Positions 48,301 to 55,743 of a stretch of DNA of 64,000 bases are shown piece by piece (within the stretch, counting starts at the first letter, position 1; each line of letters opens with the position of its first letter). The notes beneath the pieces were generated by a model. It had not been told where the DNA came from and did not search any database. It saw only the letters and a program-made list of their open reading frames with translations. This stretch comes from Streptomyces sp. HNM0575 (GTDB lineage: Bacteria > Actinomycetota > Actinomycetes > Streptomycetales > Streptomycetaceae), in NCBI RefSeq assembly GCF_012726265.1, contig NZ_JAASAG010000008.1, forward strand, positions 186,001 through 250,000, in the 5' to 3' direction. Position numbers and translations under genes: made by a program.

Positions 48301-48969
48301 GCGGCCGTGCCCGTCGCCGAAGACCTGCACCTCCACGTGGCGTGCCTGCTCCACCAGCCGCTCCAGGAAGAGACCCGAGGAGGAGAAGGACGCGGCCGCG
48401 ACGCGCTCCACGCGCGCCCACGCGTCGGCCAGTTCCGCCGCGTCGTGGCAGGCCTGCATGCCGATGCCGCCGCCACCGCCGGTGGCCTTCAGCATCACCG
48501 GGTAGCCGATGCGCGATGCCGCGGCCAGCGCCGCGTCGACGTCGGGCAGCAGACCGGTGCCGGGGGAGAGGGGGACGCCGGCGGCCTCGGCCGCGGCGCG
48601 CGCGCTGTGCTTGTCGCCGAACAGCTCCAGTTGACGGGGAGTCGGACCGACGAAGACGACGCCCTCCTCCGCGCAGCGGCGGGCGAACGAGGCGTCCTCG
48701 GAGAGGAAGCCGTAGCCGGGGTGTATCGCGCCGGCGCCGCTCTCCCGCGCCGCCCGCAGCACCCGGTCCGCGTCGAGGTAGCTCTCCTTGGCCGGTCCCG
48801 GGCCCAGGCGTACGGCGTGATCGGCGAGGCGTACGTGCTCGGCGGCGCGGTCGGCGTCGGAGAAGACGGCGACGGTGCGCAGCCCGAGGCGGCGGGCGGT
48901 GCGGATGATGCGGACGGCGATCTCGCCGCGGTTGGCGACGAGCAAGGTGTCGAACGCGGCGGTCGTCAC
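45358..48969 (-). CDS. Biotin-dependent urea/guanidine carboxylase
   Basis: A 1,203-residue single-chain carboxylase. Order: biotin carboxylase (FDTLLVANRGEIAVR, ATP loop KATGGGGGIGMQ, EVNTRLQVEHPVTEE), two carboxyltransferase modules of the KipA/KipI type (GTLTTVQDWPGRTGLWHVGVPPCGPMD; NIEFIRRVNGLESVEEVYRT), and a biotin carrier domain with the biotinylated Lys1162 in LEAMKMES. With the two DUF1989 neighbours the likely substrate is guanidine: such enzymes make carboxyguanidine, which the DUF1989 pair deiminates to allophanate. Urea is the alternative. The GTG overlaps the preceding stop by 4 bp. Confidence 0.92.
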   Translation of the reverse strand: MTTAAFDTLLVANRGEIAVRIIRTARRLGLRTVAVFSDADRAAEHVRLADHAVRLGPGPAKESYLDADRVLRAARESGAGAIHPGYGFLSEDASFARRCAEEGVVFVGPTPRQLELFGDKHSARAAAEAAGVPLSPGTGLLPDVDAALAAASRIGYPVMLKATGGGGGIGMQACHDAAELADAWARVERVAAASFSSSGLFLERLVEQARHVEVQVFGDGHGRVVTFGDRDCTLQRRNQKVVEEAPAPGLPDRLRRRLADSARDLCASVDYRSAGTVEFVHDAARGEVCFLEVNTRLQVEHPVTEEIHGVDLVEWMLRLARGESGLVREPGEPRGHAVEARLYAEDPGRGHRPGTGLLTRVELPRGLPGIRVDSWIEAGTEVTGFYDPMLAKVTAHGADREEAMNRLAHGLDATRVDGVETNLGLVRAALDDADVRSAAHTTATLAAVADPTPRIDVVSPGTLTTVQDWPGRTGLWHVGVPPCGPMDDLSFRLGNRALGNDEGAPGLECTLQGPALRFSRTTTVCVTGAPAACAVDGEPAPQWEPVTVPAGGTLEVGAPTDRGLRTYVLLAGGLDVPDFLGSAATFTLGRFGGHGGRALRAGDVLHGGEVSGRPARIAPALRPAFGTTWHIGTVEGPHAAPEFFTEEDVRDFYAAEWKVHFNSARTGVRLVGPKPRWARTDGGEAGLHPSNIHDTPYSVGAVDYTGDMPVLLGPDGPSLGGFVCPATVITAQRWKLGQVRPGDTVRFVPVSETAAAVLRRNPARTPAASRAASRDGGLLGRLEESATRPAVTYRRGGDDNVLIEYGPMQLDLGLRMRVHALSEALAALDLPGVVDLTPGIRSLQVHADPDVLPQRELLDVLHRAEEQLPPTEALVVPSRTVHLPLSWDDPATREATRRYMTGVRDDAPWCPWNIEFIRRVNGLESVEEVYRTVFDAEYLVMGLGDVYLGAPVATPLDPRRRLVTTKYNPARTWTAENSVGIGGAYLCVYGMEGPGGYQFVGRTVQVWSGWQQRGPFEPGRPWLLRFFDRIKWYPVQAGELLAMRADMAAGRLELRTEEGEFSLAEHRRFLDENAESIAGFRARQARAFAAERQVWEENGEFDRTDEPGPGPSAAAAPPERVSVPQGGVALEAEFAASVWQVSVRPGERVRTGQQLMSLEAMKMESPVTAPKDGVVAGILVTPGDQVEAGTALLTLAPSEAAAA

Positions 48970-49721
48970 GCGGCACCCTCGGTGATCGTCATGCGGACGG
49001 CCGTCGGCTCGAAGCCGTTGCAAGGGTTGTTGATCTGGGGGCAGTTGGAGGCCAGCACGAGGACGTCGCGCTCGGCGCGCAGCACCACCTTCAGGCCCGG
49101 TGCGGAGATGCCGTCGACGATGCCGAGCGTGCCGTCCTCCTCGACCGGCACGTTCATGTACCAGTTGACGTTGGAGACCAGGTCCCGCTTGCCCAGGCCG
49201 TACCTGGCGCCCTCCAGCAGGAAGTTCTCCACGCATCCGTGCTGCGGCCAGGTGTGGTGGCCGTAGCGCAGGGTGTTGGACTCCTTGGAGCACGCGCCGC
49301 CCACGGTGTCGTGGCGGCCGCAGGTGTCCTCGGCGATCGTCATCAGCCGCGTGTGCTCGTTGGACATCAGCACGCTGCCCGTGGTCAGGAAGATGCCGCC
49401 CTGCGCGTGCACGGTGTCGGCCGCGCTGTAGCGGACGTCGGTGTCGTGGGCGTCGTATACGAGGAAGTCGACGGCCTGGTTGCCGTGCAGGTCGGTGATG
49501 GTCAACTGCTGCCCGCGGCGCACGAACGCCGACCAGGGGGCGCGGGCGGGAACGGTCTCTTCGGTCACGACGGCCCCGGCGGCGTCGGGCGCGGCGTCGG
49601 TCGCGGCGTCGGCCGCGGCGGCGGCTCCGGTGGGGGCGGTCCCGGCGGCGTCGGTCGCGGTCGCGGGGTCGGTCGTGGTGGGCACGGTCCCGGTCTCGCC
49701 GTTCACGGCTGCGGCGGTCAT
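48966..49721 (-). CDS. DUF1989 protein, urea-amidolyase-associated protein 2 (carboxyguanidine deiminase subunit)
   Basis: A 251-residue protein of the DUF1989 family. The first 60 residues are an Ala/Thr/Asp-rich low-complexity tail. The conserved core includes TVPARAPWSAFVRRGQQLTITDLHGNQAVDFLVY, EDTCGRHDTVGGACSKESN, HGCVENFLLEG and SNCPQINNPCNGFEPTAVRM. Proteins of this pair were shown to be subunits of carboxyguanidine deiminase (CgdA/CgdB); I cannot say which letter applies. The ATG overlaps the stop of the upstream paralogue by 4 bp and the end overlaps the carboxylase start, so the whole operon is tightly coupled. Confidence 0.9.
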   Translation of the reverse strand: MTAAAVNGETGTVPTTTDPATATDAAGTAPTGAAAAADAATDAAPDAAGAVVTEETVPARAPWSAFVRRGQQLTITDLHGNQAVDFLVYDAHDTDVRYSAADTVHAQGGIFLTTGSVLMSNEHTRLMTIAEDTCGRHDTVGGACSKESNTLRYGHHTWPQHGCVENFLLEGARYGLGKRDLVSNVNWYMNVPVEEDGTLGIVDGISAPGLKVVLRAERDVLVLASNCPQINNPCNGFEPTAVRMTITEGAA

Positions 49722-50548
49722 GCGATCCCCCTGGCGATGAGGTGCTCGGCGGTGTTGAGGAAGGCCCTGCGGCCCTCGGGGGTCGCGTCCCACAGGTCGT
49801 CACCCGGCGCCGTCGCCCGCCCCTTCCAGGCCAGGACCTCCAGCGGACCCGAGACGTACTCGGACCGCGGGTCGAGCGGATGCGGCACGTTGGCGACGAG
49901 GACGGTGAGCGGCTGCTCCGCGCGCAGCACGACCTCGCCTCCCTGACCGGACGTCCCGGTGTACTCGAGCCCGCCGTCCGGCAGCACCCGGACTCCCTGG
50001 AAGAACGAGACGGACGGCGGCAGATCGCGCGGCTCCAGGCCGTTCTTGAGCGCGGCGAGCTTGAGCAGTTCGCGCCCGGCGGGTGAGGGCCCCTGTGGTG
50101 CGCCGTCCCCGTAGCGCCGGACGTTCCGCGCGGCGGTCGACGTGCCGCACAGGGCGTCGTGGCGCCCCGAGGTGTCCGAGACGACGGAGGCCAGCACCCG
50201 GCCCTGGTCGGACAGGAGCAGCGAGCCCTCGCCGAGGTAGGCGTTCCACAGCACCTTGACGGTGTCGGCGGCGTTGAGCCGCTCCCAGGGGCGTCCCTCG
50301 ACATACAGCAGTACGTGCGCGCAGGCCTCCCCGGTGAGGTCGGTGAGCCGCAACTCGGTACCGCGCGCGAGGACCTTGTGGGTGTAGTTGCCGCCCGCGA
50401 CGGTCTCGGCCCATACGAGGTCGGCGGAGCGCACGCCCTCCGGCGGCGTGGGCCAGTCGGCGGCGGGAAGCACGGGCATGGTCTCGACACGGGTGTCCTG
50501 CTGTGCGCGGGCATGGTCGCGGGCGCCGTACGTGGTGGCTGTCGCCAT
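49718..50548 (-). CDS. DUF1989 protein, urea-amidolyase-associated protein 1 (carboxyguanidine deiminase subunit)
   Basis: A 276-residue paralogue of the next gene and the first gene of the operon. The core shows AGGNYTHKVLARGTELRLTD, LLYVEGRPWERLNAADTVKV, SDTSGRHDALCGTSTAARN, FFQGVRV and NVPHPLDPRSEYVSGPLEVLAW. It presumably forms the hetero-oligomeric carboxyguanidine deiminase with its neighbour, removing ammonia from carboxyguanidine. The ATG has GGAGGTGC just upstream. A TetR-type palindrome lies 80 bp upstream. I see no guanidine-I riboswitch in the leader. Confidence 0.9.
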   Translation of the reverse strand: MATATTYGARDHARAQQDTRVETMPVLPAADWPTPPEGVRSADLVWAETVAGGNYTHKVLARGTELRLTDLTGEACAHVLLYVEGRPWERLNAADTVKVLWNAYLGEGSLLLSDQGRVLASVVSDTSGRHDALCGTSTAARNVRRYGDGAPQGPSPAGRELLKLAALKNGLEPRDLPPSVSFFQGVRVLPDGGLEYTGTSGQGGEVVLRAEQPLTVLVANVPHPLDPRSEYVSGPLEVLAWKGRATAPGDDLWDATPEGRRAFLNTAEHLIARGIA

Positions 50549-50627
50549 GTCTGCACCTCCGGCTCGGCTGGCGTCGCTGACTGGGGTCTTGGTCCGGGCG
50601 TCTTGGGCAGACGTCTTTGACGCGGGT

Positions 50628-50649
50628 ATTTCTGTCGCACGACAGAAAT
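50628..50649. promoter_or_regulatory. Operator palindrome 1 of the presumed TetR regulon
   Basis: ATTTCTGTCG-CA-CGACAGAAAT has perfect 10-bp arms and is AT-rich for this genome. It lies 80 bp upstream of the first gene of the carboxylase operon. It shares CTGTC-N4-GACAG and the following AAATTAGG with the site at 54864. On the gene strand CCTAATTT may double as the -10 region. Confidence 0.75.
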
Positions 50650-50650
50650 T

Positions 50651-51143
50651 AGGGCTGAGGGAAGTCCGCGCAGTTGCCCGGCCGTTTCCCGGCCGTTACC
50701 GATGACTCCGCGGGAAGTGATTGCGGACGGCCCCGCCCGCGATTGCCGGACCGGGGCGGGCGCGTGCCGAACGGCTCGGTGGCGACGGGGAGTTCGGCGG
50801 GAAGTTCGGGGCGTCACGTGCCGGACGGTCGCGTACGGGTCGGAGGGGCCCGCGCCCGGGACGGCACCGGGGCGGGCGCGGGCGGTCCCATACGTGTGTG
50901 TCTCCCGCTGCCCCGGAGCTGAACGGTGCGGCGGCGACGGGGAGTTCGGCTCGGAGTTCGGGGCGTCAGGTCACGCGCCGGACGGTCGCGTACGGGTCGG
51001 AGGGGCCGCACCGGGGCCCCGCCCGGAAGGGACCGGGGCGCCGGTGCGCAACTCGCCGGTGACCGCAGGCCTGTACCGGCGAACCGGCGAACCCGCGAAC
51101 CGGCCCCGTGGCGCGCGGTGTTCGCGACCGATCGCGGCAGCCC
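50651..51143. repeat. Gene-free gap with a 70-75-bp direct repeat
   Basis: No gene is supported between the carboxylase operon promoter and the permease stop. It contains two copies of a repeat (50781-50850 and 50933-51007) sharing GGCGACGGGGAGTTCGGC at the start and GGACGGTCGCGTACGGGTCG near the end, plus shorter repeated GGGGCGGGCGCG segments (about 50755 and 50870). The copies are about 150 bp apart. Confidence 0.75.
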
Positions 51144-52751
51144 TCACGCGCTCACTTCGGTGACCTCCGCGGGCTCCTCGCCCGCGGCGGTCCCCGCCGC
51201 GGGTGCCCGCGCGGCCGAGCGCTCCGCGGCGCGCCTGACATGCCGCCACCACCGGTAGCCGACGCCCAGGACGATGGTCGCCCCGAGGAACAGGACCGTG
51301 AACCATTGCAGGTACCAGTGGCCGCCCTCCGGGTCGTACACCTCGGCGCGGGGCCAGGCGAGGTTGACGGTCATGCCCAGCCCGTAGAGCACAGCGATCG
51401 CGTTGAGCGGCACTCCCCAGCGGCCCAGCGAGAACAGCGGGCGGCCCGTCTCGTCGAGGCCGCCGGCGCGGTCCGCGGGGAGCCTCCCCTGGACCCTGCG
51501 CACCAGCATCGGGCCGGTGACCATCACGTACGCCAGGTACAGCATGACGATGCAGGTCGTGCCGAGGGCCAGGAAGGCCGACGGTGCGGCGAAGCTGAGG
51601 AGCAGGCACACGCCGGCGAGCACGGCGACGACGACGGCGGGAGCGGCCGGCATGCCGGTGCGCGGTGTGACCTTGGCCAGCCGGGCCGAGAACGGCAGCA
51701 CGCCGTCCCGCGCCATCGAGAACAGCATCCTGGACGCGGAGGTCTGCACCGCCAGCGTGGCCACGCAGATCGCCACGACGACGTCGGCCAGCAGCAGCCT
51801 GCCCACGCCGTCGCCGAGCGTGCTGGTCAGCACGTAGCCGAGGCCGTCGGTGGCGAGGCGGCCGTCGCTGAGGCTCGGGGCGGCCAGCAGCCCGCCGAGT
51901 ATGAGCAGTCCGCCGCAGAGCCCGGCGGCGGCCAGCGCGCTGAGGATCGTCCGTGGTGCGGTGCGGCGCGGGAACCGGGTCTCCTCGCTCATCTCGCCCG
52001 CGCTGTCGAAGCCGACCATGACGTAGGCGGCGGTGAACGAGGCGATCAGCAGGGCCCCGATCGTGCCTCCGGCGCCGCCGGTGTGCACCACGACGCCGGG
52101 CGTTCGCTCGCTGTGCGTGAAGAGCAGGACGACCATGAGGGCGACGCCGGCGATCTCCGCGGTGACGCCGAGCCGGTTGATGAACGACATCACGCGGTTG
52201 TCGAGCAGGTTCACGACGGTGGTGAGGAACAGCAGGATCAGCCCGAGCAGTGCGGCGTTGGCGGCGCCGGACGGTGAGGTGGGCGCGGGGTCGCCGCCGA
52301 CGAGCTGGAAGCCGGGCCAGATGGCCGGCATGACCACCTGGAGGGCGAGGGTGGCTGCCGCGACGACGACGATCTGCCCGATCACCATGACCCAGCCGGC
52401 GAGCCAGCCGAACGAGGGCGTGCTCAGGCGCGACGACCACTGGTAGATGGCGCCGGATATCGGGTAGCGGGCGGCGAGTTCGGCGAAGCAGGCCGCTACG
52501 AGCAGTTGTCCGCACAGCACGACGGGCCAGGTCCAGATGAACGAGCCGCCCCCGAAGGAGAAGCCGAACGCGAAGAACTGGAAGACGGTCGTCAGCACCG
52601 AGATGAAGGAGAAGCCGGCGGCGAAGGACGCGTACCGGCCGAGCCGGCGGTGCAGCTCCTGCCGATAGCCGAACGTGACGAGCGAGTGTTCCGGGGCGGC
52701 GGTCGGCGGCGGAGCCGCGGGTTCGGTGGAGGGAGGTGCGGTGGTGGTCAT
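51144..52751 (-). CDS. APC family amino acid/amine permease
   Basis: A 12-helix importer of the amino acid-polyamine-organocation superfamily, 535 residues. The N-terminus has the family start (YRQELHRRLGRYASFAAGFSFISVLTTVF), followed by ELAARYPISGAIYQWSSRLS and the helix 6 motif FTAAYVMVGFDSAGEMSEETRFPRRTAPRTIL. The C-terminal tail is Ala/Glu-rich. Because it lies between the carboxylase operon and the oxygenase pair, it probably imports guanidine, urea or a guanidino/amino compound for this pathway. I see no copy of the CTGTC/GACAG palindrome before it, so it may be read from its own promoter or from the genes upstream. Confidence 0.92.
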   Translation of the reverse strand: MTTTAPPSTEPAAPPPTAAPEHSLVTFGYRQELHRRLGRYASFAAGFSFISVLTTVFQFFAFGFSFGGGSFIWTWPVVLCGQLLVAACFAELAARYPISGAIYQWSSRLSTPSFGWLAGWVMVIGQIVVVAAATLALQVVMPAIWPGFQLVGGDPAPTSPSGAANAALLGLILLFLTTVVNLLDNRVMSFINRLGVTAEIAGVALMVVLLFTHSERTPGVVVHTGGAGGTIGALLIASFTAAYVMVGFDSAGEMSEETRFPRRTAPRTILSALAAAGLCGGLLILGGLLAAPSLSDGRLATDGLGYVLTSTLGDGVGRLLLADVVVAICVATLAVQTSASRMLFSMARDGVLPFSARLAKVTPRTGMPAAPAVVVAVLAGVCLLLSFAAPSAFLALGTTCIVMLYLAYVMVTGPMLVRRVQGRLPADRAGGLDETGRPLFSLGRWGVPLNAIAVLYGLGMTVNLAWPRAEVYDPEGGHWYLQWFTVLFLGATIVLGVGYRWWRHVRRAAERSAARAPAAGTAAGEEPAEVTEVSA

Positions 52752-52889
52752 GGGAGCTCTCTTCTCTCGTGACTCGTGCTCGGGTGGGAGCCGGCGGGCG
52801 GGCGTCGGGGTGGAGGGCGTCAGGCGGAGGACCTCGGGGCGGAGGGCCGGGCGGCAGGCGTCAGGGCGTCGTCGCCCGTCGTCGGGGCG

Positions 52890-53921
52890 TCAGGACCCGG
52901 TCTCGGAGTGGCCGAAGGAGGACAGTGCCAGCGAGCCGTCGGGCAGCCGGACCTCGCCTGCCGCGATCCGGCGCCTGAGGTAGCCGAAGGTCTGGGCGGT
53001 CTGGGCGAACAGGTGCTCCCCGGCGACGAGTCCGGGGCGTGCCGGCCTGGCCGCGGTCACGAACCGCGGGAGCGGGCGTACCGGCGTGGCGTAGTCGAGA
53101 CTGCAAAAGAGGGGGAAGGACCAGCGCTCCTCCGCGACCTTGCGCACGCGGTGGGTGGTGGCCGTGAACTCGCCGTTCGACCAGAGCTCCAGCATGTCGC
53201 CGATGTTGACGACGAAGGTGTCCCCGACGGGAGGCGCGTCGATCCAGCGGCCGGCGCCGTTGAGCACCTCCAGCCCGGGAGCCGTGGGGCGCAGCAGCGT
53301 GAAGCACTCGTAGTCGGTGTGCGCGCCGATGCCGGGCCGGTCCGCCGCATCGGCGTCGTACGGGTAGTGGATGAGCCGCAGTTGGCTCGGCGGCTTGGTG
53401 AGGTGGGGCTCGAAGGCGTCCGCCGGTTCGCCGAGCGCGATGGCGAAGCCGCGGAAGAGCGTGCGGCCGAGGGCTGCCACGGTGTCGTACCAGGCGGTGA
53501 CGGCCGTACGGAAATCCGGCGAGTCCGGCCACTGGTTGGGGCCGAGGAGAGGATTGCCCGCACGGAAGTCCGGGTCGTCCGCGGGGAGTTCGGCGGAGAG
53601 GTCGAAGGCCTCCTTGCGGTCCGGGGTGCCGCCCGCGAAGACCTCCTCGCCCTCGGGCACGTAGCCCCGGTGATTGCGGGACAGCCCGATGTAGTTGCGC
53701 ATCTTCTCCTCGTGGGAGAGGGCGAAGAACTCCTTCGTCACGGTCAGCAGCCGCTCGAAGAGCGCCGGCTCCACGCCGTGCCCCGCCACGTACATGAAGC
53801 CCACCTCGCGGGCGGCGCGGCCGAGTCGGTCCGCCACGGCCGAGGCTTCGCGGGGCGTACCGAGACGGAGTCCGGAGATGTCGACGACGGGTACGGCGGA
53901 GAAGTCCTGGAGTGAGCTCAC
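52890..53921 (-). CDS. Isopenicillin-N-synthase-like 2-oxoglutarate/Fe(II) oxygenase
   Basis: A non-heme iron oxygenase of 343 residues. The DIOX_N domain (VPVVDISGL... REVGFMYVAGHGV) is followed by the iron triad His201-x-Asp203 (GIGAHTDYECF) and His257 (ATTHRVRKV), with the 2-oxoglutarate motif Arg267-x-Ser269 (RWSF). Relatives hydroxylate amino acids, make ethylene, or in plants release guanidine from homoarginine. Overlap of its GTG with the stop of the 304-residue gene shows one operon. Neighbourhood with guanidine carboxylase genes suggests a guanidino or amino acid substrate, which is inference. Confidence 0.9.
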   Translation of the reverse strand: MSSLQDFSAVPVVDISGLRLGTPREASAVADRLGRAAREVGFMYVAGHGVEPALFERLLTVTKEFFALSHEEKMRNYIGLSRNHRGYVPEGEEVFAGGTPDRKEAFDLSAELPADDPDFRAGNPLLGPNQWPDSPDFRTAVTAWYDTVAALGRTLFRGFAIALGEPADAFEPHLTKPPSQLRLIHYPYDADAADRPGIGAHTDYECFTLLRPTAPGLEVLNGAGRWIDAPPVGDTFVVNIGDMLELWSNGEFTATTHRVRKVAEERWSFPLFCSLDYATPVRPLPRFVTAARPARPGLVAGEHLFAQTAQTFGYLRRRIAAGEVRLPDGSLALSSFGHSETGS

Positions 53922-54832
53922 GACGGGCCTCCTCGGGTTCCGGAGTGGGGCAGGAGACGGGAGAGCGGCCCGTCCGCGCCGGTGATCCGCCAACTGCGCG
54001 TGACGGGTGTTCCGTCGGAGGCCAGGTCGCTCACGTGGAGCCCGTCGCTTCCGGACGCCCATGCCATGAACCGCCGGCCCGTGCGCCCGGGGAGCGTGGA
54101 ACGGGACAGATGCCAGCCGGACTCCCGCACACGGCCGAGGGAGACCTCGCAGTCGAGGAGGCGCCGGGCGTCGTGGACGGATGCGGCGCCGGCGACGAGT
54201 TCGGCCAGGGACGCCCCTGCGGGCAGGTGCGTCAGCGGATTCCGGCCGCGGGCGTACGCGAACCACGGCCCCGCCCGGACCAGGACTCCCGCACGGCCCG
54301 TCTCCGGCTCGTGCAGCAGCGCCCCTGCGAGCGGAGCCCCCGTCGGCGCGGCCGCGTCATGGGGGCTCTCCGTGACCGCCGCGATCCCCGGGGAGATCTC
54401 CCGGCGCCAGTGCTCCGTATACGTCTCGTGCACGCCCTCTTCGACGAGCAGTCCGTTCTCGGTGCGCACCCTGCCGCTGTCGGGGAAGGCGGCGGGCGGC
54501 TGGAGGTCGACGGAGTGGTGCCAGTGGCACACATCGCCTTCGTGGCTCAACTCGCCTGCGAAGGCCTCCTGTCGGGCGAGGCAGGCCAGTTGGGCGCGGG
54601 TGAGATCGGTCAGTCCGCGCGTACGCGGGGCGTGGGCGAACCCTGCGGGCTGCCGGAGGTCGGCATAGCACCGGCGGCCCTGAAGCCAGGACACGTGAGT
54701 GGTGGTGTCGGCCGGGGCGCCGGGTGCCGTCAGCAGCGTGCGGCGCCACAGGCCCTTGAGTTCGCAGGGGACTCGGCCCGTCGGGGAGGAGGCGGGTGAT
54801 TGCGGGACGGTGGCGGGATCGGGTACGGGCAT
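53918..54832 (-). CDS. Unknown protein paired with the oxygenase
   Basis: A 304-residue soluble protein I cannot assign firmly. It begins near a GLWRRTLL segment, then DTTTHVSWLQGRRCYADLRQP, a central CHWHHSVDLQPP and TYTEHWRRE, and GPWFAYARGRN with a C-terminal beta-rich part. The alternating strands and the T-x-V-x-WLQ...YADLR pattern remind me of bacterial HRI1/lipocalin-like two-barrel proteins (low confidence). There is no signal peptide. The ATG at 54832 is chosen because the frame beyond it runs through the operator at 54864-54884. It is first in the operon and divergent from tetR. Confidence 0.78.
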   Translation of the reverse strand: MPVPDPATVPQSPASSPTGRVPCELKGLWRRTLLTAPGAPADTTTHVSWLQGRRCYADLRQPAGFAHAPRTRGLTDLTRAQLACLARQEAFAGELSHEGDVCHWHHSVDLQPPAAFPDSGRVRTENGLLVEEGVHETYTEHWRREISPGIAAVTESPHDAAAPTGAPLAGALLHEPETGRAGVLVRAGPWFAYARGRNPLTHLPAGASLAELVAGAASVHDARRLLDCEVSLGRVRESGWHLSRSTLPGRTGRRFMAWASGSDGLHVSDLASDGTPVTRSWRITGADGPLSRLLPHSGTRGGPS

Positions 54833-54863
54833 GTCGTCGTCCCGGTGGTGAGCGGCGGAACAC

Positions 54864-54884
54864 TTTCCTGTCAGGCGACAGAAA
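54864..54884. promoter_or_regulatory. Operator palindrome 2 of the presumed TetR regulon
   Basis: TTTC-CTGTC-AGGC-GACAG-AAA lies in the 203-bp gap between the divergent unknown gene and tetR, 32 bp from the former. The right arm and flank (CGACAGAAATTAGG) are identical over 14 bp to the operator at 50628. Its place between the regulator and its neighbour suggests autoregulation. Confidence 0.75.
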
Positions 54885-55035
54885 TTAGGTACGGCCCGTT
54901 GCCCCTGCGTATCGCGCCCGTATCCGCCCAGTAAGTCATCGCTCACGGCCCTTTGGTGTGCGAGGGCTTGGCGTGCGACGGCTTGGTGCGCGACGGCCCG
55001 GCCGAAGGCCCGCCCCCGTATGGGAAGATCGCCGC

Positions 55036-55728
55036 GTGGGCACCAGCACCGGTAGAAGAGTCGGGCGTCCGCGCGTCCGGGAACGCAGGACCGACGCCCT
55101 GCCGCCGCGTGCCGAACTGCTCGCCGCCGCGGCCGAGTTGTTCACCGCGTACGGGTACACCGCCACCACGACGCGTGCCGTCGCCGAGCGCGCGGGGATG
55201 CGGCAGGCGTCGATGTATCACTACTTCGACGGCAAGGAGGCGCTCCTCGCCACGCTCGTCGAGGGGACGGTGCGCCCGTCGCTCGACATCGCCCGCGGCC
55301 TGATCGCGCGTACCGACGCCGCGCCCGAGGCGAGACTGTGGGCGCTGTGCCGGTCCGACGCCGGGCTGCTCAGCGCCGAGCCGCACAACCTCGGCGCCCT
55401 GTACCTGCTGCCGGAGGTCCGTGAAGGCGGCCGTTTCGCGGACTTCCACCTGCTGCGCGCCGAACTCCGCGCCGCCTACGGCCGGTTGCTGGCCGCCACG
55501 GCGGCCGGCGGATCCCTCCCCGAGGAGGAGGGCGCTCTGCGCACGGACCTGCTCTTCGGTCTGGTCGAGAGCGTGATCCTGGTACGCAGGCGGGAGCCCG
55601 GACGGCCGCCGTCCGAGCTCGCCGACGCCACCGCCGACGCCGCGCTGCGGGTCGCCGGCATCACCGAGCGCTCAGTGGCGAAGGCGCACCGCGAGGGGCG
55701 CGGGCTTCTCCGGGAAGAGCCCCGGTAG
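55036..55728 (+). CDS. TetR family transcriptional regulator
   Basis: A 230-residue repressor. The N-terminal helix-turn-helix is typical: AELLAAAAELFTAYGYTATTTRAVAERAGMRQASMYHYFDGKEALLATLV (residues about 27-75). The C-terminal ligand-binding part (ALCRSDAGLLSAEPHNLGALYLLPEVREGGRF) is not assignable to a ligand. The GTG at 55036 follows GGGAAG. It reads away from the oxygenase operon across the palindrome at 54864; the matching palindrome before the carboxylase operon makes this protein the best candidate for controlling both. The ligand may be guanidine or a related compound. Confidence 0.9.
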   Translation: MGTSTGRRVGRPRVRERRTDALPPRAELLAAAAELFTAYGYTATTTRAVAERAGMRQASMYHYFDGKEALLATLVEGTVRPSLDIARGLIARTDAAPEARLWALCRSDAGLLSAEPHNLGALYLLPEVREGGRFADFHLLRAELRAAYGRLLAATAAGGSLPEEEGALRTDLLFGLVESVILVRRREPGRPPSELADATADAALRVAGITERSVAKAHREGRGLLREEPR

Positions 55729-55743
55729 ACCGCCGGCCGCGGG

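Noticed and set aside
50549..50720. Guanidine-I (ykkC) riboswitch
   Set aside because: I could not find the expected conserved aptamer segments; the only clear structure is the DNA palindrome at 50628-50649. A covariance search would settle it.
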